Part shown: positions 16,674 through 24,400 of the stretch, piece by piece
How the letters are laid out: every line of letters begins with the position of its first letter
Position numbering within the stretch: the first letter of the stretch is position 1
DNA from: Candidatus Thorarchaeota archaeon
GTDB taxonomy: Archaea > Asgardarchaeota > Thorarchaeia > Thorarchaeales > Thorarchaeaceae
Direction of reading: 5' to 3'
Assembly (NCBI GenBank): GCA_030612365.1
Contig: JAUWOA010000010.1
Location: forward strand, 1-37,506
Length of the DNA: 37,506 nt
The notes under the pieces: generated by a model
Told to the model about the DNA's origin: nothing
What the model saw: the letters and a program-made list of their open reading frames with translations, nothing else
Database searches by the model: none
Position numbers and translations under genes: made by a program

Positions 16674-18736
16674 TCTGTGCCGCCCTCCATTGAAGCCTCT
16701 GCGGGTTCACCATCGCCAAGAGGCATGTCTGCAACAAGATCGGTTCCTTTTGCGTCTGTTTCGGTTTCCTCAGCGTCAACTTGTGTTTCAAATCCAGTTA
16801 TGGAGTCCCTCATTTTCCTGGCGAGTACCTCAGCATTGAACTTGGGTTTCTTGCGGCCATCATTGACTATGTTGGCTAGACTCTGAGCGAACTGATCTGC
16901 GTACATAGCAAGAATTCCCGCTCTCTTTGCCTTTCGACGTGCAGTTTCACGCCTTGTGATGAATCTCTTGAACTTCCGACCTGTATCTTCAAGGGCAAGC
17001 TTGATCTCTCTTAGAAGAACCTCATCTTCTGCTAGAGCCTGCTTACTCTGACCCTTGAACATCACATGCACATATGCACCAGCCACATGAATGAAGACCA
17101 TTATTTGACCACGAGGGATGCCATTATCGAATGTGGCGACCTTGTAGTTCTTCCAATTGACCGATGCTGTGCTTTTCCACGTCGCGCAGTCACTGTTATC
17201 CCTAAGCTTGGGCACGCGATTCACAAACCGCCAAAGCGCCATTGGGGCTGAAGTAGCGGTCCTCAGATCCCCACCATACGCGATACAGACTTCCACTGCG
17301 AAGGAAAGGCCCTTTCCAGAGGTGGGTTTGCGTGTCACCGCGGTGACGAACTCAGGATTGTAAGCCAGATTAATCGTCTGCTCGAAGACCTCAGCTCCAA
17401 CAGGTACAACCGTGTCCGTCGGTGGAGAGATGTACTCCTGACTTGAGAATGACTTGTACAATAGCTCCACTTCTGTCTTGGACAAAGAATCAGCAGGCGT
17501 CTTCATACTCAAAGTATCAAGGTGACGGCGCCGTAGTTCCTTATTCGCGCTTTGGATGATAGTTCGAGCCTTGTTTGTGCTTAGCCTAACAAACGCCCGC
17601 GTGAGGAAGCGTCCTAAATCATTCTCTAGGGTTTCCCGTAGAAGGTCCTGGAATTCTCCAATCCGTATACTTGCAGGATGAGGTTGAGCATACTTGGGCT
17701 CATCTGGGAAGCTCTTCACACGCCGTGGATGGATATGAACAACGCCGTATGGATCAATAAACACAAGCGTGACGTGTGCGTTGAGAAGAGAAGCCATCTC
17801 TGTGTAAATGTCAGCATAACCCCGTCTGTACTGGATGTTTAGGTAGTAGAGTTTGATGAATGTACCGTGCTCCAATGGAAGGTCCATATTGATGGGACCA
17901 CTAACGTAATCCTTTGTATTAGCTGTCGTCGTATAAAAGTCAGCTGCAGTGGCCTTATCCGATGTGAACCGCTTGGAAACGGTGAAGATTGGTTTTCCAG
18001 TTGTATTCTGGGAATCACTGAATGCAGATGGTGCGCCGAAACCCTGACTTCCTCTGGTTTGCTTTAATTTCTCCGATTTGCTTGAAGCCAGATAGATACC
18101 GTACTTCTCGAGGTCTGACGGAATCATACCCACACCATTGTCAAAGCAGATGAATTCGTAAACCTTTAACCCCTCATCATCGTCGAGTGGTATTAGGTCA
18201 GGCATTTGAACTTCCGTGAGCTGCATCACGACTAGGGGTTCACGTTTCTTAATCAGACTCCTGAATGGAACCAAGAACTTCCTGAACCTCGTGAGTTGTT
18301 CATCCAGCGTTTCTTTTCGACGAGGGGGGATATCGACTTTCTTTCCAGCGCGAACATCCTTTTCGAGCCGCTTACTGAGAGCAATCGAGTCGTGCAGGGT
18401 TCCCTCAAGCTTATCCCGTACCTCCTGAACAATCTCCGGGTCCAGTGCATCCTTAAGTCGGGGCCTTTTATCTGTCTTCCACCACCAGCTCTCCAACGCG
18501 TCGATAGCATTGTCTAGGAACTCTATGCTAAACTGGGTGTGCTTGTTGAGCCCCGTTTCGAAGCCGACCAGCTGAGTTCTCTTTCGCATGAACTTGGCAA
18601 TCGTGCCTTGGCGAATGTCGCCTGTTTCTTCCATAGTTGGGACATTAGCTGTCGTCTTCTTGCCACCACTTGGCTTACCGGAGCCACGCTTCTTCTTGCG
18701 AGACTTGGTGCGCTTAGTCTTCTTCGAAGGACTCAT
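16670..18736 (-). CDS. top6B: DNA topoisomerase VI subunit B (GHKL ATPase)
   Basis: N-box QFSIEFLDNAIDA, FDNGVGM, RGSQGFGAPSAFSDSQNTTGKP. ATG 18736 preceded by GGAGTG at 6-nt spacing (the track start 18745 is a GTG). ATGA overlap with top6A. Confidence 0.92.
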   Translation of the reverse strand: MSPSKKTKRTKSRKKKRGSGKPSGGKKTTANVPTMEETGDIRQGTIAKFMRKRTQLVGFETGLNKHTQFSIEFLDNAIDALESWWWKTDKRPRLKDALDPEIVQEVRDKLEGTLHDSIALSKRLEKDVRAGKKVDIPPRRKETLDEQLTRFRKFLVPFRSLIKKREPLVVMQLTEVQMPDLIPLDDDEGLKVYEFICFDNGVGMIPSDLEKYGIYLASSKSEKLKQTRGSQGFGAPSAFSDSQNTTGKPIFTVSKRFTSDKATAADFYTTTANTKDYVSGPINMDLPLEHGTFIKLYYLNIQYRRGYADIYTEMASLLNAHVTLVFIDPYGVVHIHPRRVKSFPDEPKYAQPHPASIRIGEFQDLLRETLENDLGRFLTRAFVRLSTNKARTIIQSANKELRRRHLDTLSMKTPADSLSKTEVELLYKSFSSQEYISPPTDTVVPVGAEVFEQTINLAYNPEFVTAVTRKPTSGKGLSFAVEVCIAYGGDLRTATSAPMALWRFVNRVPKLRDNSDCATWKSTASVNWKNYKVATFDNGIPRGQIMVFIHVAGAYVHVMFKGQSKQALAEDEVLLREIKLALEDTGRKFKRFITRRETARRKAKRAGILAMYADQFAQSLANIVNDGRKKPKFNAEVLARKMRDSITGFETQVDAEETETDAKGTDLVADMPLGDGEPAEASMEGGTE

Positions 18737-18789
18737 TCTAATCACTCCGCAGGCTTCATTGGTTTAAGCCCTAAGATCTACATTCTTTT

Positions 18790-18837
18790 GTGGATAGGAA
18801 GACGAGCGTCTTCCCCACATAAAGCAGTTTTCTGCTT
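18790..18837. repeat. Two adjacent perfect hairpins in the top6B/cofE divergent region
   Basis: GGAAGACG-AG-CGTCTTCC (18797-18814), extended by TGTGG/CCACA around an ATA bulge; then AAGCAG-TTTT-CTGCTT (18822-18837). Confidence 0.6.
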
Positions 18838-19012
18838 CTAGATATTGTGGAACCTTCATCATGCCTATTAGGCTTTTGCCGGTGTACATGCGCGTAGAGG
18901 CAATCTGGTCCTTCTGGAGCACTCCTCTGAAAGAGCGGGTTTCTTCCAGAGAAGTGAACAATAAGCAGAGGATTTTTCCGTGTTACAGATACTGGGGGAC
19001 TGAGATGAAGCA

Positions 19013-19768
19013 TTGAGCAAACAAAGTATCTCCATCATGGCACTGCTAGGTGTCCCCATCATTGAACATGGAGATGATGTTGCAGATGTTATACTCAAGG
19101 CTCTTGAAACCTCCAACATTCAGCTGCTGGATGGAGACCTAGTCATTATCGCACACACAGTTGTTTCGAAGTCCGAAGGGAGAATTGTGCGCGGTGACGA
19201 AGTGTCAGTTTCAGACAGGGCAAAAGAAATAGCCGATCAGAATGGTTTCGATCCTGTGCAAGTCGAACTGGCATTGAGAGAGAGCAAGGAAGTGATTCGG
19301 AGCGACGGTGCTCTCATCACTGAAACCAAAACAGGACTTATCTGCAACTTCAGCGGAGTTGATCATTCAAATGCACCCAAGGATTCGTATGTTCTTCTTC
19401 CTGAGAACCCTGACCGGAGTGCGAGCGATATCTTGAGGATGCTGACCAATTCGACTGGGGTCAGATTAGGGATTGTCATAACCGATACACAGGGAAGACC
19501 TTGGCGAAAGGGGTCCGTGAATCTTGCAGTCGGGTCTGCAGGGATTAATGCGTTCAAGCACAACAGAGGGAAGCAAGATCTCTATGGAAGAACCCTCAAG
19601 AGGTCAACTGTCTGTCAGGTGGACGAGCTGGCAGCCTCCGCGGAACCACTCATGGGGCAAGCAGACGAGGGTATTCCAATCGTTATTATCCGGGGCTACG
19701 AATATGAAGATGGCTCTGAGAGGAGTAGGGATGTTCCCCGCCCAAAGAGCGAGGAACTCTTTCGATGA
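19013..19768 (+). CDS. cofE: Coenzyme F420:L-glutamate ligase
   Basis: VVSKSEGRIV, LALRESKEVIRSDGALITETKTGLICNFSGVDHSNAP, GIVITDTQGRPWRKGSVNLAVGSAGINAF: CofE/FbiB N-terminal family pattern. Confidence 0.93.
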   Translation: MSKQSISIMALLGVPIIEHGDDVADVILKALETSNIQLLDGDLVIIAHTVVSKSEGRIVRGDEVSVSDRAKEIADQNGFDPVQVELALRESKEVIRSDGALITETKTGLICNFSGVDHSNAPKDSYVLLPENPDRSASDILRMLTNSTGVRLGIVITDTQGRPWRKGSVNLAVGSAGINAFKHNRGKQDLYGRTLKRSTVCQVDELAASAEPLMGQADEGIPIVIIRGYEYEDGSERSRDVPRPKSEELFR

Positions 19769-19779
19769 CTAGTATGATC

Positions 19780-20598
19780 CTAGACCGGTTGTCCACACTT
19801 ACCGCAGAATTTTGAACCCGCGGGCAGTGGCTGGCCACACTTCGTGCAGAACCCGCCGCCTCCTTCTGTGGGCACATGGATATGGATGGTTTCGCCCCCG
19901 CCTTGAGCTGGTGCGCCTCCTCCACCCTCAATTGGCGCTCCACACTTTGGACAAGAAATAGCATTCGGAGCATTGGTGCCGCAGTATGGGCACTTGCCCT
20001 CACTCTGGGCAGAAGTGACATTTGCAATGACAGAGGGAATGACCTTGCTCTGCCTGAACTCAAACTGCATGTTTCCACCTGATTTGAGCTCGACTATCAG
20101 TTTCTTGCCGCTCTGAGTGGCTTGACTGATTGCCACAAGCGGGAGGGCGATGGTTTCCGTGTTTCCGTTCTTGTCTTTGTTGTAATATGAATCCCTAGTC
20201 CATGATGAAATCGCTACGCCAATGGATGCATAGGCTACTGTTCGACCAGCACGCCGGATCGCGTGTCCAGCAACTCCTCCGACGCTACTGCCAATAATAT
20301 CAGCGGCTATGGCCCCACCAACTGCAGCAGCAATGCCTCCGAACTTTCCCATGCCGCCCCATTTTGAAGGCTTCTTGATCCATACGATACGGACATCGGT
20401 GAGCTCGAGTGAGCCATCCTCACCATCAAACTTCACATCTTTTTCTCTTATCATCTTCTTCTCATAGTTCATGGTCGTGAGACCAGAGCCCGAATAGGTC
20501 ACCGTTAGAAAGTCAGGTCGTTCTCCCAAGTATAACACCGACCGATTCTTGAAATCAAATGATTTTAACTTTGTTGAGGATGAACTGTGGAACCGCAT
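19780..20598 (-). CDS. Protein with PH-like N-terminal segment, glycine-rich hydrophobic segment and C-terminal zinc ribbons
   Basis: GGMGKFGGIAAAVGGAIAADIIGSSVGGVAGHAI segment; CPYCGTNAPNAISCPKCG and FCTKCGQPLPAGSKFCGKCG ribbons. Confidence 0.7.
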   Translation of the reverse strand: MRFHSSSSTKLKSFDFKNRSVLYLGERPDFLTVTYSGSGLTTMNYEKKMIREKDVKFDGEDGSLELTDVRIVWIKKPSKWGGMGKFGGIAAAVGGAIAADIIGSSVGGVAGHAIRRAGRTVAYASIGVAISSWTRDSYYNKDKNGNTETIALPLVAISQATQSGKKLIVELKSGGNMQFEFRQSKVIPSVIANVTSAQSEGKCPYCGTNAPNAISCPKCGAPIEGGGGAPAQGGGETIHIHVPTEGGGGFCTKCGQPLPAGSKFCGKCGQPV

Positions 20599-20660
20599 GC
20601 ACCACTCAAATCACGTCATCTGCTTCAGCAGGATAGATTTGGGAATCTGTAGATGTGCAA

Positions 20661-22172
20661 TTATTCTTCGGTGGGCTTATCGTCGAATACTTCAGTAGGC
20701 CATGTTTCCGTGAATTCCTCCGAAGACACATCCCCAAGCCCATCTGATTCCGCCAAGGGGGTCATCCAAGTTTCCTCTGTAGGGACCGGTTTTGGCTGGG
20801 CAAGTCCATGTCTAATCAACAGCACGCCCACGAAAGACACAATCGCAATCCCTGTCAGTGTCAACGGAAAGCCATACATGGGAACAAGCATGCCAAATAG
20901 CGCGATCTGCGGAATCGCAAAGATAATCGCTACTGTTGGGATGAGCGAGTATATGCTATTGCGAATACGATTCGGAATGACATCCAAGAGCATGCGCTGG
21001 GTGAGAATCTCTGCAAATCCACCAAAGAAGCTCGTAGCAGCAAATGTGATGAAAGCAAGGATGATAGGGATGAACGATTGTTGCGGAATGCTCGCTATGA
21101 CCAAGTCGGTAAAAGGCCATATCACTTCGATTGTAGGTGCACCCGGCGGCGCAGGAGGAAAGAAATAGGTAATTGCCGCGAGGATTCCAAAGAATAGGAA
21201 ACCACACGTTTGAAGGAGACGAAAACGGGGGATCCATTTCTTGGGCTCAAATCGTTTTGACCAGATGCCTGACCGCTCCCGTGCCGCGACTCCGGGCAAG
21301 AACAAGAGAGTACGATAGCTCGCCACTGCTACGTCGGTAATAAGGTAGCTATAGTAGAATGGAAAGAGGATCAAGTTTCCCCAAACCATTATGCTGCTGA
21401 TTGTTAGCATCCCGCCGATGATAAGGTACTTGATAAACTTATCACCGAACAGGAATTTCACTCCAGACTTGAGTATCGACAAGTATTCACTTGTGGAAGG
21501 CCGTTTCTCTCGGGCTTCTCGAACCTCTGGGAAGTCCACGACATACTTAAACACTGCAATTGCTACTACCACACAGAGGACAGCCTGGAGTTGAAACACC
21601 CAAGCCCTCTGGAACACCACCGCTAGAAGGCTGCCGGGGATCAGTGATAGCGTCGCGACTATCCCAAAGATCATTCCAATCCGGCCTTGAAAAACACCGT
21701 ACTGTTTTCTTTCTGTGTCCTCAGGCATCGCCGCCCTGTAGTTATTGTCAAACCAGGCACCGAATGCTCCACTATCCTGCGCCGCCGCGAATCCTTGTAG
21801 CGCATAGATTGCAACCAGAAAGAGGAATGGAGTCGAGCTAGTGACCAGCGACACCATATAGAATGCAACACCATATAGAATGAAAGCTGAAGAGATTATG
21901 TATCGCTGGCCGAGCCAGTCCCCGATTCCTCCTGTAGGATAGTCGAAAATTGTCTGTACCGTCAGCTGAATAACTACAAGGACACCTACCAAACCCATGC
22001 CCTGCATGAAGTCGCCGCTCCCCAGCGCCTCTGCTATGAAAATGACGTAGAACGTTGTTGAGAGCATGACCGTCACGGAGATTAAGGGGAAGAATACAAC
22101 CATGAGCCGAGCCATTCTCATTATCTTGTCGTTGGGCTCAGTGAAACCAAAGAAGTTCGCCAGTCTGGTCAT
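20661..22172 (-). CDS. MFS transporter (paralog 1)
   Basis: 503 aa, about 12 hydrophobic segments; QTIFDYPTGGIGDWLGQRYIISSAF MFS loop 2/3 pattern; GGAGG upstream of ATG 22172. Confidence 0.9.
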   Translation of the reverse strand: MTRLANFFGFTEPNDKIMRMARLMVVFFPLISVTVMLSTTFYVIFIAEALGSGDFMQGMGLVGVLVVIQLTVQTIFDYPTGGIGDWLGQRYIISSAFILYGVAFYMVSLVTSSTPFLFLVAIYALQGFAAAQDSGAFGAWFDNNYRAAMPEDTERKQYGVFQGRIGMIFGIVATLSLIPGSLLAVVFQRAWVFQLQAVLCVVVAIAVFKYVVDFPEVREAREKRPSTSEYLSILKSGVKFLFGDKFIKYLIIGGMLTISSIMVWGNLILFPFYYSYLITDVAVASYRTLLFLPGVAARERSGIWSKRFEPKKWIPRFRLLQTCGFLFFGILAAITYFFPPAPPGAPTIEVIWPFTDLVIASIPQQSFIPIILAFITFAATSFFGGFAEILTQRMLLDVIPNRIRNSIYSLIPTVAIIFAIPQIALFGMLVPMYGFPLTLTGIAIVSFVGVLLIRHGLAQPKPVPTEETWMTPLAESDGLGDVSSEEFTETWPTEVFDDKPTEE

Positions 22173-22237
22173 CTATCGATTCCTCCAAGAATCTCGAGGT
22201 CTGCTACCTTTGGAATTACAATTTGAAAGACAAGGCT

Positions 22238-22257
22238 AAGATTCCTTAAAGAATCTT
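22238..22257. repeat. Perfect inverted repeat AAGATTC-CTTAAA-GAATCTT
   Basis: 7-bp arms in the spacer between the two MFS genes. Confidence 0.55.
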
Positions 22258-22366
22258 GTATTCCGGGAGGTGCAGTTCGTAGAGGCCACTCAATTAGTGC
22301 AGTTGAACTCGATGCGGGATTCACCATATCACTCTCCATTAGGTGGTTAGGCGGCCCCCAAGGGAG

Positions 22367-23806
22367 CTACTCCGCAGGGACCGCCAGTGAGATAGACTCT
22401 GTTTTGGCTATGTCGTCGTGCTTTATTGGAATCGGGTAGCTAAGACCTTTCCGAATCATGACGACTCCGATCAAAGCCACGATTCCAACAGAAGCAAGAG
22501 TCACAGGAAAGCCAGCCGTCGGTATTAGCCAGCCAAACAGCGCAATCTGAGGGATTGCGAAGATTGTTGCTATTGTAGGAGATAGAGAGTACATGCCGTT
22601 CCTGATCTTGTTCGGAATTACATCTAGTAGGATTCTCTGGGTTAGAATCTCAGCGAACCCACCGAACAATCCAGTCAGCGTGAATGTACACATTATCAAT
22701 AGCACCGGCAAAACCGAGCTAGCTGGCATCCGCATAATGGCAATGGTTGTGAAAGGCAGAATCACATCGATGATTGCCCCGCCTGCAGCAGGGGGAAAGA
22801 GAAACATCGTGATTGCCAACACGATGTAGAATAAGAAACCTCCAAACTGAAGGAGTCGGAACCGCGGAATCCATGTCTTCGGATCGAATTTCCTAGACCA
22901 AATGCCAGATCTTTCCTGCGTGAAGATTCCGGGAATGAATAGAATTGTTCTGAAACTTGAAACTGCTATGTCTGAAACCAAATATGAGAAGTACAGAGGG
23001 AAGAGAATCAGCTCGCCCCACACAAATCCTGCACTCCATATGACGCAGCCTCCAATGGTTACGTACATCATGAACTTATTGCTGAACAGGAAACTGACTC
23101 CAGACTTCAGTAGTGATGTGTACTCGTTCATGGTCGGTTTCTGTCTGGCAGCCTCTACTTCGGGGAAATCCTGCACCAGACGGAGCACGATTGCTGCTAT
23201 AACCACGCACAGCACTGCTTGAACTTGGAATACCCACGCCCTGCCAAGAATCGCGGCGATGATGCTTCCAGGTATCAGAGCTGCAGTTGCCACGAGTTGG
23301 AAGAGCATTCCAATCTTCCCCCAAAACACGCCATACTGCTTTCTATCCTTATCACCAGGCATCGCAACTCTGTAGTTATTGTCGAACCAAGCATTGAACG
23401 AGCCGCTGAGCTGGGAGCTTCCGATACCCATCAAAACATAGAGGCCAATCAGGAAGATGAAGGGAGTTGCACTGTTAACCAGCGAAACCATGTAGTATGC
23501 TAGGCCATAACAAAGGAATGCTGACGCTATCACGTAGCGTTGGCCAATCCAATCGCCTATCGCACCTGTGGGGTAATCCAACAAGGTTTGAACGACCATC
23601 TGAATGACAATCAGGAATCCTACGAGCATCATTCCATCAATGAAGGAGCCACCGCCCAAAGCCTCCGCCACGAAAACCATGAAGAAAGTGGTGCTAAGCT
23701 GTATTGTAGCCGCGACAACAGGAAGCAACATTGACATGATCTTAGCTAACCGCAGAATCTTGTCGTTTGCGTCAGTCAATCCAAAGAAGGTACCTATTTT
23801 GCTCAG
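22367..23806 (-). CDS. MFS transporter (paralog 2), probable CTG start at 23806
   Basis: Strong colinear similarity to paralog 1 (LLDYPTGAIGDWIGQRYVIASAF; FGGFAEILTQRILLDVIPNKIRNGMYSL). GGAGGTG 6 nt upstream of CTG, which aligns with Met1 of paralog 1. Confidence 0.88.
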   Translation of the reverse strand: MSKIGTFFGLTDANDKILRLAKIMSMLLPVVAATIQLSTTFFMVFVAEALGGGSFIDGMMLVGFLIVIQMVVQTLLDYPTGAIGDWIGQRYVIASAFLCYGLAYYMVSLVNSATPFIFLIGLYVLMGIGSSQLSGSFNAWFDNNYRVAMPGDKDRKQYGVFWGKIGMLFQLVATAALIPGSIIAAILGRAWVFQVQAVLCVVIAAIVLRLVQDFPEVEAARQKPTMNEYTSLLKSGVSFLFSNKFMMYVTIGGCVIWSAGFVWGELILFPLYFSYLVSDIAVSSFRTILFIPGIFTQERSGIWSRKFDPKTWIPRFRLLQFGGFLFYIVLAITMFLFPPAAGGAIIDVILPFTTIAIMRMPASSVLPVLLIMCTFTLTGLFGGFAEILTQRILLDVIPNKIRNGMYSLSPTIATIFAIPQIALFGWLIPTAGFPVTLASVGIVALIGVVMIRKGLSYPIPIKHDDIAKTESISLAVPAE

Positions 23807-23925
23807 TACAGGCACCTCCGCTCGTGACACCCATGGAATACCACTGACGTTAGAGTACCCTTGAAGGCGAATACAGCGCATTCCACGCAGGCTGCTGCAT
23901 CTATTGGTGTTGTTTCACTTCTCAT
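23803..23925 (-). CDS. Candidate 40-aa Cys-containing leader protein overlapping the MFS paralog 2 start
   Basis: Translation MRSETTPIDAAACVECAVFAFKGTLTSVVFHGCHERRCLY*; GAGGT 7 nt upstream of ATG; TGA stop overlaps the MFS CTG codon as CTGA. Confidence 0.4.
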   Translation of the reverse strand: MRSETTPIDAAACVECAVFAFKGTLTSVVFHGCHERRCLY

Positions 23926-23963
23926 TTCGTGTACCTCACATTCATTGGACTGGTCACTGTATA

Positions 23964-23977
23964 TCCCATTGATGGGA
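23964..23977. repeat. Perfect palindromic repeat TCCCAT-TG-ATGGGA next to a TATA-like sequence
   Basis: Abuts minus-strand GGGATATAC upstream of the 40-aa ORF/MFS paralog 2. Confidence 0.45.
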
Positions 23978-24016
23978 AATGGTGCCCACTTCTGTGACCA
24001 CTCGTGACCATGTAGT

Positions 24017-24124
24017 TTACCTTCTATAGGTAAAAGCGTAAGAAACCGCCTCAGTAGACTGAACCTTTGCGATCTTCCTTTTCTTCAGCATGGATGAATC
24101 TCGATTGTTTGATGCTAGGGCCAT
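24017..24124 (-). CDS. Microprotein A, 35 aa, basic
   Basis: MALASNNRDSSMLKKRKIAKVQSTEAVSYAFTYRR*; TAGGAGTG SD-like upstream; TATA ~62 bp upstream; paralogous ORF 260 bp away. Confidence 0.75.
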   Translation of the reverse strand: MALASNNRDSSMLKKRKIAKVQSTEAVSYAFTYRR

Positions 24125-24140
24125 ACTATTACACTCCTAA

Positions 24141-24155
24141 GTTTGTGTGACAAAC
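24141..24155. promoter_or_regulatory. Operator-like inverted repeat GTTTG-TGTGA-CAAAC
   Basis: Perfect 5-bp arms, located between TATA and ATG of microprotein A. Confidence 0.45.
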
Positions 24156-24186
24156 CTTTCTGTAGCCCATGGCTTGTACATGAATC

Positions 24187-24193
24187 TATATAA
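24187..24193 (-). promoter_or_regulatory. TATA box for microprotein A (minus strand CTTTATATAG)
   Basis: Canonical archaeal TATA-like sequence on the minus strand, about 62 bp from the ATG. Confidence 0.5.
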
Positions 24194-24194
24194 A

Positions 24195-24211
24195 GGTTTG
24201 CTCACCAAACC
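24195..24211. promoter_or_regulatory. Operator-like inverted repeat GGTTTG-CTCAC-CAAACC
   Basis: Perfect 6-bp arms with a 5-bp spacer, at the BRE side of the TATA box; same GTTTG-N5-CAAAC form as 24141-24155. Confidence 0.5.
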
Positions 24212-24275
24212 ATATTCTACGCAATCGTCCGAAGTTAAAACCCAATCAATCACTTGTCAGACACCTCTACACATT

Positions 24276-24383
24276 CTACCTTCTGTAGGCGAATGCGAAG
24301 CTGATTGCCTCAGTTGACTGAATCTTTGCGATCTTCTTGTTCTTGAGCACTGACGAGTTCCGGTTGTTTGTTGCTAGAGCCAT
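24276..24383 (-). CDS. Microprotein B, 35 aa, basic (paralog of A)
   Basis: MALATNNRNSSVLKNKKIAKIQSTEAISFAFAYRR*; 26/35 identical to A; GTGAG upstream; minus-strand TATA near 24415-24423. Confidence 0.75.
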   Translation of the reverse strand: MALATNNRNSSVLKNKKIAKIQSTEAISFAFAYRR

Positions 24384-24384
24384 T

Positions 24385-24400
24385 ATATCTCACAAGATAT
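24385..24400. repeat. Perfect inverted repeat ATATCT-CACA-AGATAT in the leader of microprotein B
   Basis: 6-bp arms immediately upstream of the microprotein B ATG, covering the possible SD. Confidence 0.5.

Noticed and set aside
15451-16839. Long plus-strand ORFs (191, 227 aa) opposite top6A
   Set aside because: Hydrophobic/Phe-Leu-rich antisense shadows of the Lys-rich coding strand; no family motifs.
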